Shown: positions 8,316 to 18,352 of the stretch, piece after piece | Position numbering within the stretch: the first letter of the stretch is position 1 | Layout of the letters: each line of letters starts with the position of its first letter | Origin: Citrobacter youngae | Lineage (GTDB): Bacteria; Pseudomonadota; Gammaproteobacteria; Enterobacterales; Enterobacteriaceae | Length of the DNA: 64,000 nucleotides | NCBI RefSeq assembly: GCF_003818115.1 | Contig: NZ_RPOI01000016.1 | Coordinates: forward strand, 415,056-479,055 | Reading direction: 5' to 3' | Position numbers and translations under genes: made by a program | Notes under the pieces: model-generated | Told to the model about the DNA's origin: nothing | The model's database searches: none | What the model saw: only the letters and a program-made list of their open reading frames with translations

Positions 8316-9359
8316 ATGAAAAACTCGAAAGCGATATTAAAAACGCCGGGCACGATGAAAATCATCGCCGCCGATATTCCGGTGCCCAATGAGCATGAAG
8401 TGCTGATCAAAGTTGAATACGTTGGCATTTGCGGTTCAGATGTTCATGGATTTGAATCAGGTCCTTTTATTCCGCCGAAAGATCCTCATCAGGAAATTGG
8501 TCTGGGGCATGAATGCGCCGGTACGGTGGTGGCGGTAGGGAACCGTGTAACCAAATTTAAACCGGGTGATCGGGTGAATATTGAACCCGGTGTACCGTGT
8601 GGTCACTGCCGCTACTGCCTGGAAGGGAAATACAACATCTGCCCTGACGTCGATTTTATGGCTACGCAACCCAACTATCGCGGCGCGCTAACCCACTATC
8701 TGTGTCATCCAGAGAGTTTCACCTACAAATTGCCCGATAACATGGACACCCTGGAAGGTGCGTTGGTGGAACCTGCGGCGGTGGGTATGCATGCTGCAAT
8801 GCTGGCAGACGTTAAACCGGGTAAGAAAATCGTCATTCTGGGGGCGGGGTGTATTGGTTTAATGACTCTGCAAGCGTGTAAATGTTTGGGCGCAACCGAG
8901 ATCGCGGTGGTTGATGTGCTGGAAAAACGTCTGGCGATGGCCGAACAGCTCGGGGCGACAACGGTTATCAACGGTGCAAAAGAGGACACTATTGTCCGCT
9001 GCCAGCAGTTCTCTGGTGATATGGGCGCGGACATTGTTTTCGAAACCGCCGGTTCAGCGATCACTGTTAAGCAGGCGCCGTATCTGGTGATGCGCGGCGG
9101 GAAAATAATGATCGTCGGTACAGTACCTGGTGATTCCGCAATTAATTTCCTAAAAATTAACCGTGAAGTGTCTATTCAGACCGTTTTCCGTTACGCCAAC
9201 CGTTATCCGGTTACTATTGAAGCCATCTCCTCCGGTCGGTTCGATGTGAAATCGATGGTGACGCATATTTACGATTATGCAGATGTTCAGCGCGCGTTTG
9301 ATGAATCCGTTAATAACAAAAGCGAAATTATTAAAGGCGTAATTAAAGTAAATCATTAA
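8316..9359 (+). CDS. ydjJ: YdjJ, zinc-dependent dehydrogenase (sorbitol dehydrogenase type)
   Basis: The start at MKNSKAILKTPG gives 347 residues, the E. coli length. The catalytic-zinc motif GHECAG is near residue 65. The structural-zinc motif is CGHCRYCLEGKYNIC, and the Rossmann motif is GAGCIGL (about residue 175). It is a polyol/L-iditol type dehydrogenase paralogous to YdjL, so the cluster holds two oxidation steps. It lies 17 bases after ydjK, with GACGGGAA as a weak ribosome site. Confidence 0.95.
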   Translation: MKNSKAILKTPGTMKIIAADIPVPNEHEVLIKVEYVGICGSDVHGFESGPFIPPKDPHQEIGLGHECAGTVVAVGNRVTKFKPGDRVNIEPGVPCGHCRYCLEGKYNICPDVDFMATQPNYRGALTHYLCHPESFTYKLPDNMDTLEGALVEPAAVGMHAAMLADVKPGKKIVILGAGCIGLMTLQACKCLGATEIAVVDVLEKRLAMAEQLGATTVINGAKEDTIVRCQQFSGDMGADIVFETAGSAITVKQAPYLVMRGGKIMIVGTVPGDSAINFLKINREVSIQTVFRYANRYPVTIEAISSGRFDVKSMVTHIYDYADVQRAFDESVNNKSEIIKGVIKVNH

Positions 9360-9383
9360 TTTATCGCAAAGGGAGAAATAACT

Positions 9384-10220
9384 ATGCTGGCAGATATTAA
9401 ATATTGGGAAAATGATGCCCAAAATAAACATTATGCGATTGCTCACTTTAACGTGTGGAATGCAGAAATGCTAATGGGGGTGATTGATGCGGCGGAAGAG
9501 TCGAAATCGCCGGTGATTATCTCCTTCGGTACTGGTTTTGTGGGGAATACCTCGTTCGAAGATTTTTCGTACATGATGGTTTCAATGGCTAAAAAGGCCT
9601 CGGTTCCAGTTATTACCCACTGGGATCACGGCCGCAGCATGGAGATTATCCATAACGCCTGGACTCATGGCATGAATTCGCTGATGCGTGATGCCTCTGC
9701 CTTTGATTTCGAAGAGAATATTCGTCTGACAAAAGAGGCCGTGGATTTTTTCCATCCACTGGGTATTCCGGTCGAAGCTGAACTGGGCCATGTGGGCAAT
9801 GAAACGGTGTACGAAGAAGCACTGGCGGGTTATCACTATACCGATCCGAACCAGGCGGCGGAATTTGTCGAGCGTACCGGCTGTGACTCACTGGCGGTGG
9901 CGATTGGTAACCAGCACGGCGTCTACACCTCCGAACCGAAACTGAATTTCGACGTGGTTAAACGCGTGCGCGAAGCCGTATCCGTTCCACTGGTACTGCA
10001 TGGTGCGTCGGGTATCAGCGATGCGGATATCAAAAAAGCCATTTCATTAGGTATCTCTAAAATCAACATTCACACCGAACTGTGCCAGGCTGCGATGGTG
10101 GCAGTGCAGGAGAACCAGGACCAGCCGTTCCTGCACGTTGAACGTGAAGTACGTAAAGCCGTAAAAGCGCGCGCGCTGGAGAAAATCAAATTGTTTGGTT
10201 CAGACGGTAAAGCGGAATGA
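9384..10220 (+). CDS. ydjI: YdjI, class II aldolase
   Basis: A 278-residue zinc-dependent class II aldolase of the fructose-bisphosphate/tagatose-bisphosphate family. Candidate zinc and substrate residues lie in THWDHG (about residues 78-83), EAELGHVGN (about 132-140), VLHGASG and KINIHTE. Work on the E. coli enzyme points to cleavage of unusual phosphorylated ketose acids rather than the usual glycolytic substrate. It sits between YdjJ and the kinase YdjH, fitting an oxidise, phosphorylate and cleave pathway. Confidence 0.95.
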   Translation: MLADIKYWENDAQNKHYAIAHFNVWNAEMLMGVIDAAEESKSPVIISFGTGFVGNTSFEDFSYMMVSMAKKASVPVITHWDHGRSMEIIHNAWTHGMNSLMRDASAFDFEENIRLTKEAVDFFHPLGIPVEAELGHVGNETVYEEALAGYHYTDPNQAAEFVERTGCDSLAVAIGNQHGVYTSEPKLNFDVVKRVREAVSVPLVLHGASGISDADIKKAISLGISKINIHTELCQAAMVAVQENQDQPFLHVEREVRKAVKARALEKIKLFGSDGKAE

Positions 10221-10224
10221 CAAC

Positions 10225-11172
10225 ATGGATAATATCGAGGTTATTTGTATAGGGGCTGCTATTGTTGATATTCCTTTACAGCCTGTGAGTAAAAATATCT
10301 TTGATGTTGACTCTTATCCGTTAGAACGAATAGCGATGACAACCGGCGGTGACGCAATTAACGAAGCGACAATTATTTCTCGTCTCGGTCATCGTACAGC
10401 GTTAATGAGCCGGGTTGGGGCTGATGCAGCAGGTCATTTTATTCTCGACCACTGTCGTCGGGAGAATATAGATATTCAGAGCCTGAAGCAGGATGCCGCA
10501 ATTGATACATCTATTAACGTGGGATTAGTCACCGCCGATGGCGAGCGTACTTTTGTGACTAACCGTAACGGCAGCCTGTGGAAGCTGAATATCAGCGATG
10601 TTGATTTTGACCGTTTCTCTCAAGCAAAGCTGCTGTCGCTGGCGAGTATTTTTAATAGCCCGTTACTGGACGGCGATGCACTGACGGCAATTTTCACTCA
10701 GGCGAAAGCGCATCGGTTAATTATCTGCGCGGATATGATTAAACCACGACTGAATGAAACGCTGGACGATATCCGTGAAGCGCTGAGCTACGTGGATTAT
10801 CTGTTTCCCAATTTTGAAGAGGCAAAACTGCTCACCGGGAAAGAGACGCTGGATGACATTGCCGACAGTTTTCTGAACTGTGGCGTGAAAACCGTCGTGA
10901 TTAAGACCGGCAAGAGAGGCTGCTTTATCAAGCGTGTCGATATGAAAATCGAGGTTCCAGCCGTTTCGGGAATTACCGCCATCGACACTATCGGCGCGGG
11001 AGACAATTTCGCCTCGGGATTTATTTCCGCGCTGCTTGAAGGCAAAACACTGCGTGAGTGCGCGCTGTTTGCTAACGCAACGGCAGCCATATCGGTTTTG
11101 AGCGTAGGGGCCACGACGGGTGTGAAGAACAGAAAGCTGGTTGAACAACTTCTCGATGAATATGAAGGATAA
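10225..11172 (+). CDS. ydjH: YdjH, PfkB-family sugar kinase
   Basis: This ribokinase/PfkB family kinase starts at MDNIEVICIGAAI and has 315 residues, as in E. coli. The N-terminal glycine-rich signature is MTTGGDAINEA and the C-terminal signature DTIGAGDNFASGF carries the catalytic Asp. It should phosphorylate the sugar that YdjI then cleaves. The start lies 4 bases after the ydjI stop, so translation is probably coupled. Confidence 0.95.
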   Translation: MDNIEVICIGAAIVDIPLQPVSKNIFDVDSYPLERIAMTTGGDAINEATIISRLGHRTALMSRVGADAAGHFILDHCRRENIDIQSLKQDAAIDTSINVGLVTADGERTFVTNRNGSLWKLNISDVDFDRFSQAKLLSLASIFNSPLLDGDALTAIFTQAKAHRLIICADMIKPRLNETLDDIREALSYVDYLFPNFEEAKLLTGKETLDDIADSFLNCGVKTVVIKTGKRGCFIKRVDMKIEVPAVSGITAIDTIGAGDNFASGFISALLEGKTLRECALFANATAAISVLSVGATTGVKNRKLVEQLLDEYEG

Positions 11173-11181
11173 TAGCGGCAG

Positions 11182-12165
11182 ATGAAAATGATTCCTTTAG
11201 GCAGTACGGATATTACGCTTTCCCGCATGGGATTAGGTACCTGGGCGATTGGTGGCGGTCCGGCGTGGAACGGCGATCTCGACCTGCAGGTCTGTATCGA
11301 TACCATTGTTGAGGCGCATCGCTGCGGTATTAATCTGATTGATACCGCGCCAGGCTACAACTTTGGCAACAGTGAAGTGATTGTCGGTCAGGCGCTGAAA
11401 AAGCTGCCGCGTAACGATATCGTTGTTGAAACCAAATGCGGCATCGTCTGGGAGCGAACAGGCAGCCTGTTTAACAAAGTGGGCGATCGCCAGCTGTATA
11501 AAAACCTCACGCCTGAGTCGATTCGCGAAGAGGTTGATGCCAGCCTGCAAAGATTGGGTATCGACAGTATTGATATCTATATGACCCACTGGCAGTCGGT
11601 CGAACCCTGTTTTACGCCGATTGCGGAAACCGTAGACACGCTGAACGCACTGAAAAAAGAGGGGAAAATCCGTTCGATTGGTGCGGCGAACGTCAATGCC
11701 GGGCATATCAGGGAGTATCTCAAACACGGTGAGCTGGATATCATCCAGGCCAAGTACAGCATTCTTGACCGGGCGCTGGAAGCTGAACTGCTGCCGCTAT
11801 GCCAGCAGAATGGCATCATCGTGCAGGTATATTCACCGCTCGAGCAGGGGTTGTTGACCGGTACTATCGCCAGAGATTATGTCCCTGGCGGCGCGCGGGC
11901 TAACAAGGTCTGGTTTCAGCGGGAAAATATGCTGCGGGTGATTGATATGCTAGAGCAGTGGCAGCCGCTGTGTGAAAAATACCGCTGCACAATCCCCGCA
12001 CTAGCTCTGGCGTGGATTTTAAAGCAAAGCGATTTGATCACCTTACTGAGTGGCGCAACCGCACCTGAACAGGTTCGCGAGAATGTCGAGGCGTTAACCA
12101 TTCCCCTGACAGATGATGATTCATTATTGATGAGGCGAATGGCGGAAGCGTTGGATATAAATTAA
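11182..12165 (+). CDS. ydjG: YdjG, aldo-keto reductase
   Basis: A 327-residue NAD(P)H-dependent aldo-keto reductase. The catalytic Asp and Tyr are in DTAPGYNFG (about residue 54), the Lys in VETKCG and the His in MTHWQS. E. coli YdjG reduces methylglyoxal. It begins 9 bases after ydjH. A second ATG two codons in is an equally possible start, because the ribosome site is weak. It is the last metabolic gene before the regulator. Confidence 0.95.
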   Translation: MKMIPLGSTDITLSRMGLGTWAIGGGPAWNGDLDLQVCIDTIVEAHRCGINLIDTAPGYNFGNSEVIVGQALKKLPRNDIVVETKCGIVWERTGSLFNKVGDRQLYKNLTPESIREEVDASLQRLGIDSIDIYMTHWQSVEPCFTPIAETVDTLNALKKEGKIRSIGAANVNAGHIREYLKHGELDIIQAKYSILDRALEAELLPLCQQNGIIVQVYSPLEQGLLTGTIARDYVPGGARANKVWFQRENMLRVIDMLEQWQPLCEKYRCTIPALALAWILKQSDLITLLSGATAPEQVRENVEALTIPLTDDDSLLMRRMAEALDIN

Positions 12166-12232
12166 TTCAGATAGGATTGACCTCTGTTTCTGTGTAAAAG
12201 AGTATTAAAATCTGTGATTCAGACATGTTCTT

Positions 12233-12261
12233 TTGAAAATAAATATAGCCTGTGAGATACT
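12233..12261 (+). promoter_or_regulatory. Probable ydjF promoter
   Basis: TTGAAA (12233-12238) and GATACT (12256-12261) are separated by 17 bases, with transcription expected near 12268. The in-frame ATG at 12233 lies inside this -35 element, which favours the GTG at 12302 as the ydjF start. Confidence 0.5.
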
Positions 12262-12301
12262 AGGGTCTTATTATTACTTTGCAGGAAACAGAGGTATCAT
12301 C

Positions 12302-13060
12302 GTGGCGGCAAAAGACAGGATCCAGGCCATTAAGCAAATGGTGGCTAACGATAAGAAAGTGGCGGTATCTAATTTAAGTTCAATCTTTCAGGTGACTGAG
12401 GAAACGATTCGCCGCGATCTTGAAAAACTGGAAGATGAAGGTTTTTTGACCCGAACATATGGCGGTGCAGTGCTCAATACCACCGCGTTGTCCGACAATA
12501 TTCATTTTTATAAGCGTGCAAAATCTTTTTTCGAAGAAAAGCAGATCATTGCACGTAATGCATTACCGTTTATTAAAAATAAGACCACCATGGCTGCTGA
12601 CTCCAGCAGTACCGCGATGGAATTATTAAAGCTGTTGAAGGAAAGAAACGATCTGACGTTGCTTACCAATTCGGCTGAAGCATTTCATGAGCTGGCGCAG
12701 TCGGAAATTAACGTGGTTTCTACCGGCGGTGAGCTGAATAAGAATACGCTGTCGCTGCAGGGAAGAATCACCAAGGAGATTATCAGCCGCTATCATGTGG
12801 ATATCATGGTGATGAGCTGCAAAGGTTTGGATATGCAGAGTGGGGCGCTTGATTCTAATGAAGCGGAAGCGGAAATCAAAAAAACCATGATCCGCCAGGC
12901 GACTGAGGTGGCCCTGTTAGTTGATCACTCAAAGTTTGATCGTAAAGCTTTCGTTCAGCTCGTGGACTTTAGCCATATTAATTACCTAATAACCAATAAG
13001 GCACCGGGTGCAGAGTGGGTTGCATTTTGCAAAGAGAATAATATTCAACTCGTTTATTAA
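12302..13060 (+). CDS. ydjF: YdjF, DeoR-family transcriptional regulator
   Basis: A 252-residue regulator: an N-terminal DeoR helix-turn-helix (about residues 5-60, with VTEETIRRDLEKLE and the family segment LTRTYGGAV), then a DeoR C-terminal sensor domain (ADSSST, STGGELN). I start it at a GTG (then AAKDRIQAI) with GAGG upstream, giving the E. coli length. It likely controls the surrounding ydj genes in response to a phosphorylated sugar intermediate, as DeoR proteins usually do. Confidence 0.93.
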   Translation: MAAKDRIQAIKQMVANDKKVAVSNLSSIFQVTEETIRRDLEKLEDEGFLTRTYGGAVLNTTALSDNIHFYKRAKSFFEEKQIIARNALPFIKNKTTMAADSSSTAMELLKLLKERNDLTLLTNSAEAFHELAQSEINVVSTGGELNKNTLSLQGRITKEIISRYHVDIMVMSCKGLDMQSGALDSNEAEAEIKKTMIRQATEVALLVDHSKFDRKAFVQLVDFSHINYLITNKAPGAEWVAFCKENNIQLVY

Positions 13061-13200
13061 CTATAACGAGGGTTGTGTCGATATTATTTTAGTTTGCACC
13101 TGGGAAATGCCATAAGAATCTAATGATGATGGATAGCGCGGAAAAATTGCTTCTGCCGCGATCGCCATACTTTCTATTTAGCTGAATTTGAGGCATCCAG

Positions 13201-14559
13201 ATGGAACAATGTGACCCTATCGGCGCAAGATTAGATCGCTTACCTTTATCTCGATTTCATTTTCGTATTTTCGGCATTATTAGTTTTAGTTTGTTAATAA
13301 CCGGTTTTCTCAGCTATTCCGGGAATGTGGTATTAGCAAAATTAGTCAGCACTGGCTGGTCAAACAATTATCTCAATGCCGCGTTTACCTCCGCGCTGAT
13401 GTTCGGCTACTTTATCGGTTCACTAGCCGGTGGCTTTATTGGTGATTATCTCGGTCGACGCAAAGCGTTCCGCATCAATTTGTTAATCGTCGGGGCCTCA
13501 GCCTGCGCTGCAACGTTTGTGCCCAACATGTACTGGCTTATCTTCTTCCGCTGTCTGATGGGGATTGGAATGGGGGCGCTAATTATGGTGGGCTATGCCT
13601 CATTTACAGAATTCATTCCACCCGCGGTACGTGGGAAATGGTCTGCCCGTCTGTCATTTGTCGGCAACTGGGCACCAATGCTATCTGCGGCAATTGGCGT
13701 TGTGATCATTGCACTTTTAAGCTGGCGGGTGATGTTTCTGCTCGGTGGCATGGCAATGCTGTTGGCCTGGTATCTGTCGGGAAAATACTATATTGAATCC
13801 CCACGTTGGCTGGCTGGCAAAGGGCAGAGAAGCGAAGCTGAAAAACATCTTATGCAGGTTGAATCGCAAATTGAGATAGAAAAAAACATCACTTTACCAT
13901 CCTGCCGGAACGAATGCTCGTCGGCGGATTTAAGCACGGCATGTGGTTCATTTTGGCTCTTGTTTAAGGGGCCAATGTTGCGCTGTACACTGGTGGCGAT
14001 CACGGTGCTTATCGCAATGAATATTTCGCTCTACACCATTACGGTATGGATCCCGACGATATTTGTTAATTCGGGAATCGATGTAACGAAATCCATATTT
14101 ATGACCGCGATAATTATGATTGGCGCGCCAGTTGGGATATTTATTGCCGCGTTAATTATCGATCGCTTTCCACGACGATTGTTTGGTTCATTCTTGTTGA
14201 TTATTATCGCGCTGCTCGGCTATTTCTATTCACTTCAAACTGAAGAGTGGGCCATTCTGAGCTACGGGCTGGTGATGATTTTTTTTCTGTATATGTATGT
14301 CTGCTTTGCCTCTGCAGTTTATGTCCCGGAACTATGGCCCACGCACCTTAGATTGAGAGGATCAGGTTTTGTGAATGCGGTGGGAAGGATTGTCGCTGTG
14401 TTTACGCCCTATGGCGTCGCTATTTTGTTGACCCGCTATGGCTCCGTTACGGTCTTTATCGTGTTAGGAGTAATGTTGGTTCTATGCGCGCTGATTCTTT
14501 TTTGTTTTGGCATCGAAACACGCAAAGTATCGCTGGAAGAGATTTCAGCGCTGGCCTGA
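13201..14559 (+). CDS. ydjE: YdjE, MFS sugar transporter
   Basis: This 452-residue sugar-porter MFS protein has 12 predicted membrane segments, a GDYLGRRKA loop motif after TM2, ESPRWLAGKG before the central loop and PELWPTHLRLRGSG after TM10. It is a paralogue of YdjK. It lies 140 bases after ydjF and may have its own promoter. Two related importers in one cluster suggest related but distinct substrates, or high- and low-affinity uptake. Confidence 0.94.
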   Translation: MEQCDPIGARLDRLPLSRFHFRIFGIISFSLLITGFLSYSGNVVLAKLVSTGWSNNYLNAAFTSALMFGYFIGSLAGGFIGDYLGRRKAFRINLLIVGASACAATFVPNMYWLIFFRCLMGIGMGALIMVGYASFTEFIPPAVRGKWSARLSFVGNWAPMLSAAIGVVIIALLSWRVMFLLGGMAMLLAWYLSGKYYIESPRWLAGKGQRSEAEKHLMQVESQIEIEKNITLPSCRNECSSADLSTACGSFWLLFKGPMLRCTLVAITVLIAMNISLYTITVWIPTIFVNSGIDVTKSIFMTAIIMIGAPVGIFIAALIIDRFPRRLFGSFLLIIIALLGYFYSLQTEEWAILSYGLVMIFFLYMYVCFASAVYVPELWPTHLRLRGSGFVNAVGRIVAVFTPYGVAILLTRYGSVTVFIVLGVMLVLCALILFCFGIETRKVSLEEISALA

Positions 14560-14567
14560 GATAACGC

Positions 14568-14591
14568 GCCGACAGGAGTGACCCTGTCGGC
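14568..14591. terminator. Bidirectional hairpin between ydjE and pncA
   Basis: GCCGACAGG and CCTGTCGGC arms with a short loop lie in the gap between convergent ydjE and pncA. There is no long T-run on either side, so it may be Rho-assisted. Confidence 0.55.
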
Positions 14592-14596
14592 ATCGC

Positions 14597-15235
14597 TTAC
14601 GGCTGTGTTTCCAGCCAGTCGTCCAACGTATACAGCGTTGCGCCCGCCGCCGACATTTCTATAAAGGCGTTTGCACTGTCCTGGGGTTGGATATTGACGC
14701 CACGACAGCCGTCGGTAATAACGCTGACGGTGTAGCCAAGATCGAGCGCATCCAGTACGGTGAATTTAACGCAATAGTCGGTTGCCAGACCCATGATGAT
14801 GAGTTCGGCAATGCGGCGTTCGAGTAGCCATGCATTCAGCGCGGTAGCCTGACGACGACCGTTATCAAAAAACGCACTATAGCTGTCGACCAGCGGGTTC
14901 TCACCTTTAGTGAACGTTTGAGTTATCGCATGCTGGTTCAGCAGCGGATGCAGGGCTGCACCTGCGCTGTTTTGTACGCAATGATCGGGCCAGAACGTCT
15001 GCGCCAGGCCATCGAGTTGTCCCTGACTGTAGGGGGCAACCTGATGCTGGCTGGCAAAGCTGCCGTGATTAGCCGGGTGCCAGTCCAGGCTGGCAACGAC
15101 GGTGTCACCGCGTACGGCACACCAGTCAATCAGACGGTTGGCAATATCGATTGTGCTGTCACCTTGTGGGACCGCGAGGGCACCACCGGCACAAAAGTCA
15201 TTTTGTAAATCGACCAACAGTAAGGCTCGGGCCAT
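14597..15235 (-). CDS. pncA: Nicotinamidase/pyrazinamidase
   Basis: PncA hydrolyses nicotinamide to nicotinate in NAD salvage and also activates pyrazinamide. The catalytic triad is visible: Asp in DLQNDFC (residue about 8), Lys in KGENPLVD, and Cys in GLATDYCVKFT. Metal-binding His residues lie in DWHPANHGSF. I choose the ATG at 15235, nine bases from GGAG, giving 212 residues; a second ATG two codons upstream is only three bases from GGAG. It lies 14 bases after ansA and is probably co-transcribed, as in K-12. Confidence 0.94.
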   Translation of the reverse strand: MARALLLVDLQNDFCAGGALAVPQGDSTIDIANRLIDWCAVRGDTVVASLDWHPANHGSFASQHQVAPYSQGQLDGLAQTFWPDHCVQNSAGAALHPLLNQHAITQTFTKGENPLVDSYSAFFDNGRRQATALNAWLLERRIAELIIMGLATDYCVKFTVLDALDLGYTVSVITDGCRGVNIQPQDSANAFIEMSAAGATLYTLDDWLETQP

Positions 15236-15249
15236 GGGCATAGACTCCT

Positions 15250-16266
15250 TTAATCGTCAGGCGTGAGCTCACCACGCAGATTTTGCGTCATCGCTTCACG
15301 GATCGTCTGCGTATCCAGTCCCTGACTCAGCAAATAGTGCAGTTTGGTGAGTGTGGCTTCGACGGTCATATCCGCGCCGCCAATCACGCCAGCATGCGCC
15401 AGCGCATTGCCTGTCGCGTAGCCCCCCATGTTCACCTTGCCGGACATACACTGCGTAAGGTTCACCACCACAATGCCACGCGAACTCGCATCTTCAAGTT
15501 CTTTCAGGAACTCTTTATTCTGCGGTGCATTCCCCACGCCGTAGGAGCGCAAAATTAATGCTTTTACAGGTTGGCGCAGGAAGTTGCGTACTACATCAGC
15601 GGAGATCCCAGGATAAATGGTGACCACGCCAATCGGTTGCGGAGTGATAGGATGCACAATCAACTCACCTGTGCCGTGAGGTGCGGGCGGTGTTCCCAGC
15701 CGACGAATGTGGATCCCGGCTTCCAGCAGTGGTGCAAGGTTGGGTGAGGCAAACGCGTCAAAACCATCAGCATGCGCTTTAGTGGTCCGGTTGCCGCGAA
15801 ACAATCGATTGTTGAAAAACAGGGTAACTTCATTGATCGGGTAATTTGCTGCAACGTACAACGCATTCAGCAAATTGATTTGTCCGTCAGAACGTAGCTC
15901 TGCTAATGGGATTTGTGACCCTGTCACAATGACCGGCTTGCCCAGATTCTCCAGCATAAAAGAGAGCGCCGAAGCCGTAAACGCCATGGTATCGGTGCCG
16001 TGCAGAATGACAAAACCATCGTAATCGTCGTAGTGCGCTTTAATATCTTCCGCAATATGCTGCCAGTCTTCCGGCGTCATATCGGAGGAATCCATCAGCG
16101 GGGCGTATTCGTGGATGGTGAAGTCTGGCATCTCCGGGCGGTGGAATTCAGGCATCAATGCCAGCTGGCGCTGCAGGTGACCGGAAACGGGAATATAACC
16201 CTGTTCTGAGCGCTGCATACCAATGGTACCGCCGGTATAGGCAACGTAAATTGATTTTTTCTGCAT
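15250..16266 (-). CDS. ansA: L-asparaginase I (cytoplasmic)
   Basis: This 338-residue type I asparaginase is equal in length to E. coli AnsA and hydrolyses L-asparagine to aspartate and ammonia. The nucleophilic Thr is in YTGGTIGM (about residue 14), and the second catalytic segment is HGTDTMAFTA (about residues 89-98). There is no signal peptide, which separates it from periplasmic AnsB. It is followed by pncA on the same strand and preceded by the sppA terminator. Confidence 0.97.
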   Translation of the reverse strand: MQKKSIYVAYTGGTIGMQRSEQGYIPVSGHLQRQLALMPEFHRPEMPDFTIHEYAPLMDSSDMTPEDWQHIAEDIKAHYDDYDGFVILHGTDTMAFTASALSFMLENLGKPVIVTGSQIPLAELRSDGQINLLNALYVAANYPINEVTLFFNNRLFRGNRTTKAHADGFDAFASPNLAPLLEAGIHIRRLGTPPAPHGTGELIVHPITPQPIGVVTIYPGISADVVRNFLRQPVKALILRSYGVGNAPQNKEFLKELEDASSRGIVVVNLTQCMSGKVNMGGYATGNALAHAGVIGGADMTVEATLTKLHYLLSQGLDTQTIREAMTQNLRGELTPDD

Positions 16267-16282
16267 GACTTTTCTTCTGTCT

Positions 16283-16315
16283 CAAAGAAAACCCCTCTTC
16301 ATCCCGAAGAGGGGT
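16283..16315 (-). terminator. Rho-independent terminator of sppA
   Basis: Ten-base arms ACCCCTCTTC/GAAGAGGGGT are followed on the minus strand by TTTTCTTT. The hairpin sits between the sppA stop and the ansA start. Confidence 0.75.
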
Positions 16316-16321
16316 CAATAG

Positions 16322-18178
16322 TTAGCGAACGTTGGCGCAGGTCAGGCAAAACGCATAGCGGTTTTGCGGATCGTTGAATGCGGCCAGCTTATCGCTTTCG
16401 GCTTTTACTGCACTGGCCGCAGAGGCCAGCGGTGGCGGGAGCATAGCCTGAATGGCGTCAGGCAGCATGGCACGAACGGAGCCAGACATGCTGTCCATCA
16501 CCATATCAACGAATGTTGGTTCGTCCTGATAATACTCAATGTGCCACTGTTTCAGTTTGCCAAGCTCAGCCGCTTTCGCGACGGCGTCGTCAAAATCACC
16601 GAGGCTGTCTACCAGACCGTTGGCTTTCGCATCCTGACCGGTCCAGACGTGGCCCTGCGCGATTTTGTCAATCTGCTCAGGCGTTGTCTTACGCGCATCC
16701 GCAACCAGCGTGATAAAGCGTTTGTAGCCGTTCTCGATGCTAAGTTGCATCATTTGCTGCACTTCCGGCGGTAACGCTTTGGTGATGGAGATATCCGCCA
16801 GTGGGGATGTCGCCACGCCGTCGGTGTGTACGCCAATGGAATCCAGACTGTTTTCTACCGTGTTGATAACACCAAAGATGCCGATGGAGCCGGTCAGGGT
16901 GCTGGGGTTTGCCACGATGTAGCTGGCAGGCGTAGAGATCCAGTACCCACCAGAGGCCGCCATGCCGCCCATGGAAACGACAACCGGTTTGCCCGCCGCT
17001 TTTGCCGCTGCCAGCTCAGAACGGATTACTTCCGAGGCGCTGACGCTGCCGCCAGGGCTGTTAACGCGCAGAACAATGGCTTTCACTTTCGGATCAAGAC
17101 GCGCTTCGCGGATCTGTGCGGCAGTGGTATCGCCGCCCACATTCCCAGGGGTTTCTTCACCGTCCATAATCGCGCCATTGGCGAAGATAACGCCAATGCT
17201 GTCGCCGGTATCAGCCGGGGTTTTCAGCGTGTAATCGTAGTAGCTGACAGAGCGGTAGTTTTTATCCGCTTTACTCCAGCCAAACTGTTTGGTCAGCATT
17301 TTTTCGACTTCAGCGCTGGAGGCGAGTGCATCCACCAGTTTGTTGTCGAGCGCATATTTCGCGGTATCACCATCGACTCTCGTCAATCCGTCAAGCATGG
17401 CCTGTGCGCCCGGGAACACCTGCTGCGCAGGGATCTGGCGATTGGCAGCGACCGTGTCGAGATAGTTCTGCCACAGCTCGCCTATCCAGCGGCTGTCGGC
17501 TTCACGCGCGGCAGGAGACATATCATCGCGGATAAATGGCTCGACGGCAGACTTATAAGTCCCGACACGGAACACGTGCGTGGAAACTTTCAGCTTGTCG
17601 AGCAGGGACTTGTAGTACAAACCGTTGGTGGCAAAGCCGTGCAGATCAACGGAACCCTGTGGAGAGAGGTAAATTTTGTTGGCAAAACTGGCGAGATAAT
17701 ACTGCCCCTGGCTGAAGTTATCGCCTACGGCAAAGACCGGTTTACCGCTGTCGCGGAATTCACGTAGCGCTTTACCGATATACTGCATGGAAGGCTGGTC
17801 GGCCCCGGCAAAGTTTTTCAGATCCATCACAATGCCGGTGATGTTGCGATCATCTTTTGCCTGGCGAATAGTATTCACGATATCGAACAGGGAGTTTTCC
17901 TGCAGGCGATCGGAACTGGCGCCAAACAGTTGACGACCAATAACGCTTAAGCGACTGGTGCTCGATGGCTTATCGACAATCACCCCCGAGATATCCAGCA
18001 ACAGTGCGCCTCGCTCAGCATGTTCGCTGGTACTGCTGCTACTGACCTGCATCCAGATACCCACGCCAACCAGCACCAAAAAGATGAAGAACAGGTTAAG
18101 CACAAATTCACGGACGAAATTGAGTAATCGCCATGTCCATTTAAAAAATCCGGCAATAAATCGCCACAGGGTTCGCAT
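16322..18178 (-). CDS. sppA: Protease IV (signal peptide peptidase)
   Basis: This 618-residue inner-membrane serine protease degrades cleaved signal peptides. One membrane segment lies near residues 25-48 ([16 protein letters not shown]). The fold is a tandem ClpP/crotonase-like repeat. The N-terminal half supplies the general-base Lys in [11 protein letters not shown] (about residue 209), and the C-terminal half the nucleophilic Ser in [10 protein letters not shown] (about residue 408). The length matches E. coli. It is divergent from ydjA. Confidence 0.97.
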   Translation of the reverse strand: MRTLWRFIAGFFKWTWRLLNFVREFVLNLFFIFLVLVGVGIWMQVSSSSTSEHAERGALLLDISGVIVDKPSSTSRLSVIGRQLFGASSDRLQENSLFDIVNTIRQAKDDRNITGIVMDLKNFAGADQPSMQYIGKALREFRDSGKPVFAVGDNFSQGQYYLASFANKIYLSPQGSVDLHGFATNGLYYKSLLDKLKVSTHVFRVGTYKSAVEPFIRDDMSPAAREADSRWIGELWQNYLDTVAANRQIPAQQVFPGAQAMLDGLTRVDGDTAKYALDNKLVDALASSAEVEKMLTKQFGWSKADKNYRSVSYYDYTLKTPADTGDSIGVIFANGAIMDGEETPGNVGGDTTAAQIREARLDPKVKAIVLRVNSPGGSVSASEVIRSELAAAKAAGKPVVVSMGGMAASGGYWISTPASYIVANPSTLTGSIGIFGVINTVENSLDSIGVHTDGVATSPLADISITKALPPEVQQMMQLSIENGYKRFITLVADARKTTPEQIDKIAQGHVWTGQDAKANGLVDSLGDFDDAVAKAAELGKLKQWHIEYYQDEPTFVDMVMDSMSGSVRAMLPDAIQAMLPPPLASAASAVKAESDKLAAFNDPQNRYAFCLTCANVR

Positions 18179-18352
18179 GTATTCTCCCTACCGATTAACA
18201 ACACGCCACCCGAAATTCCGGAGAAAGGCGTTAAGATGAGGCTATCGTAATGACCCGGCAGGCACTTGTCAGCAGGAATCGCCGCCTGTGCTGTAACAAA
18301 ATCCGCCCACGTGTTAATTTTGTGAACAAATATCATTGTTGGAGTTAAGCAA

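Noticed and set aside
16826..17767. Open frame of 313 codons on the plus strand opposite sppA
   Set aside because: It mirrors the sppA reading frame and has no motifs; sppA matches its family over the full length.
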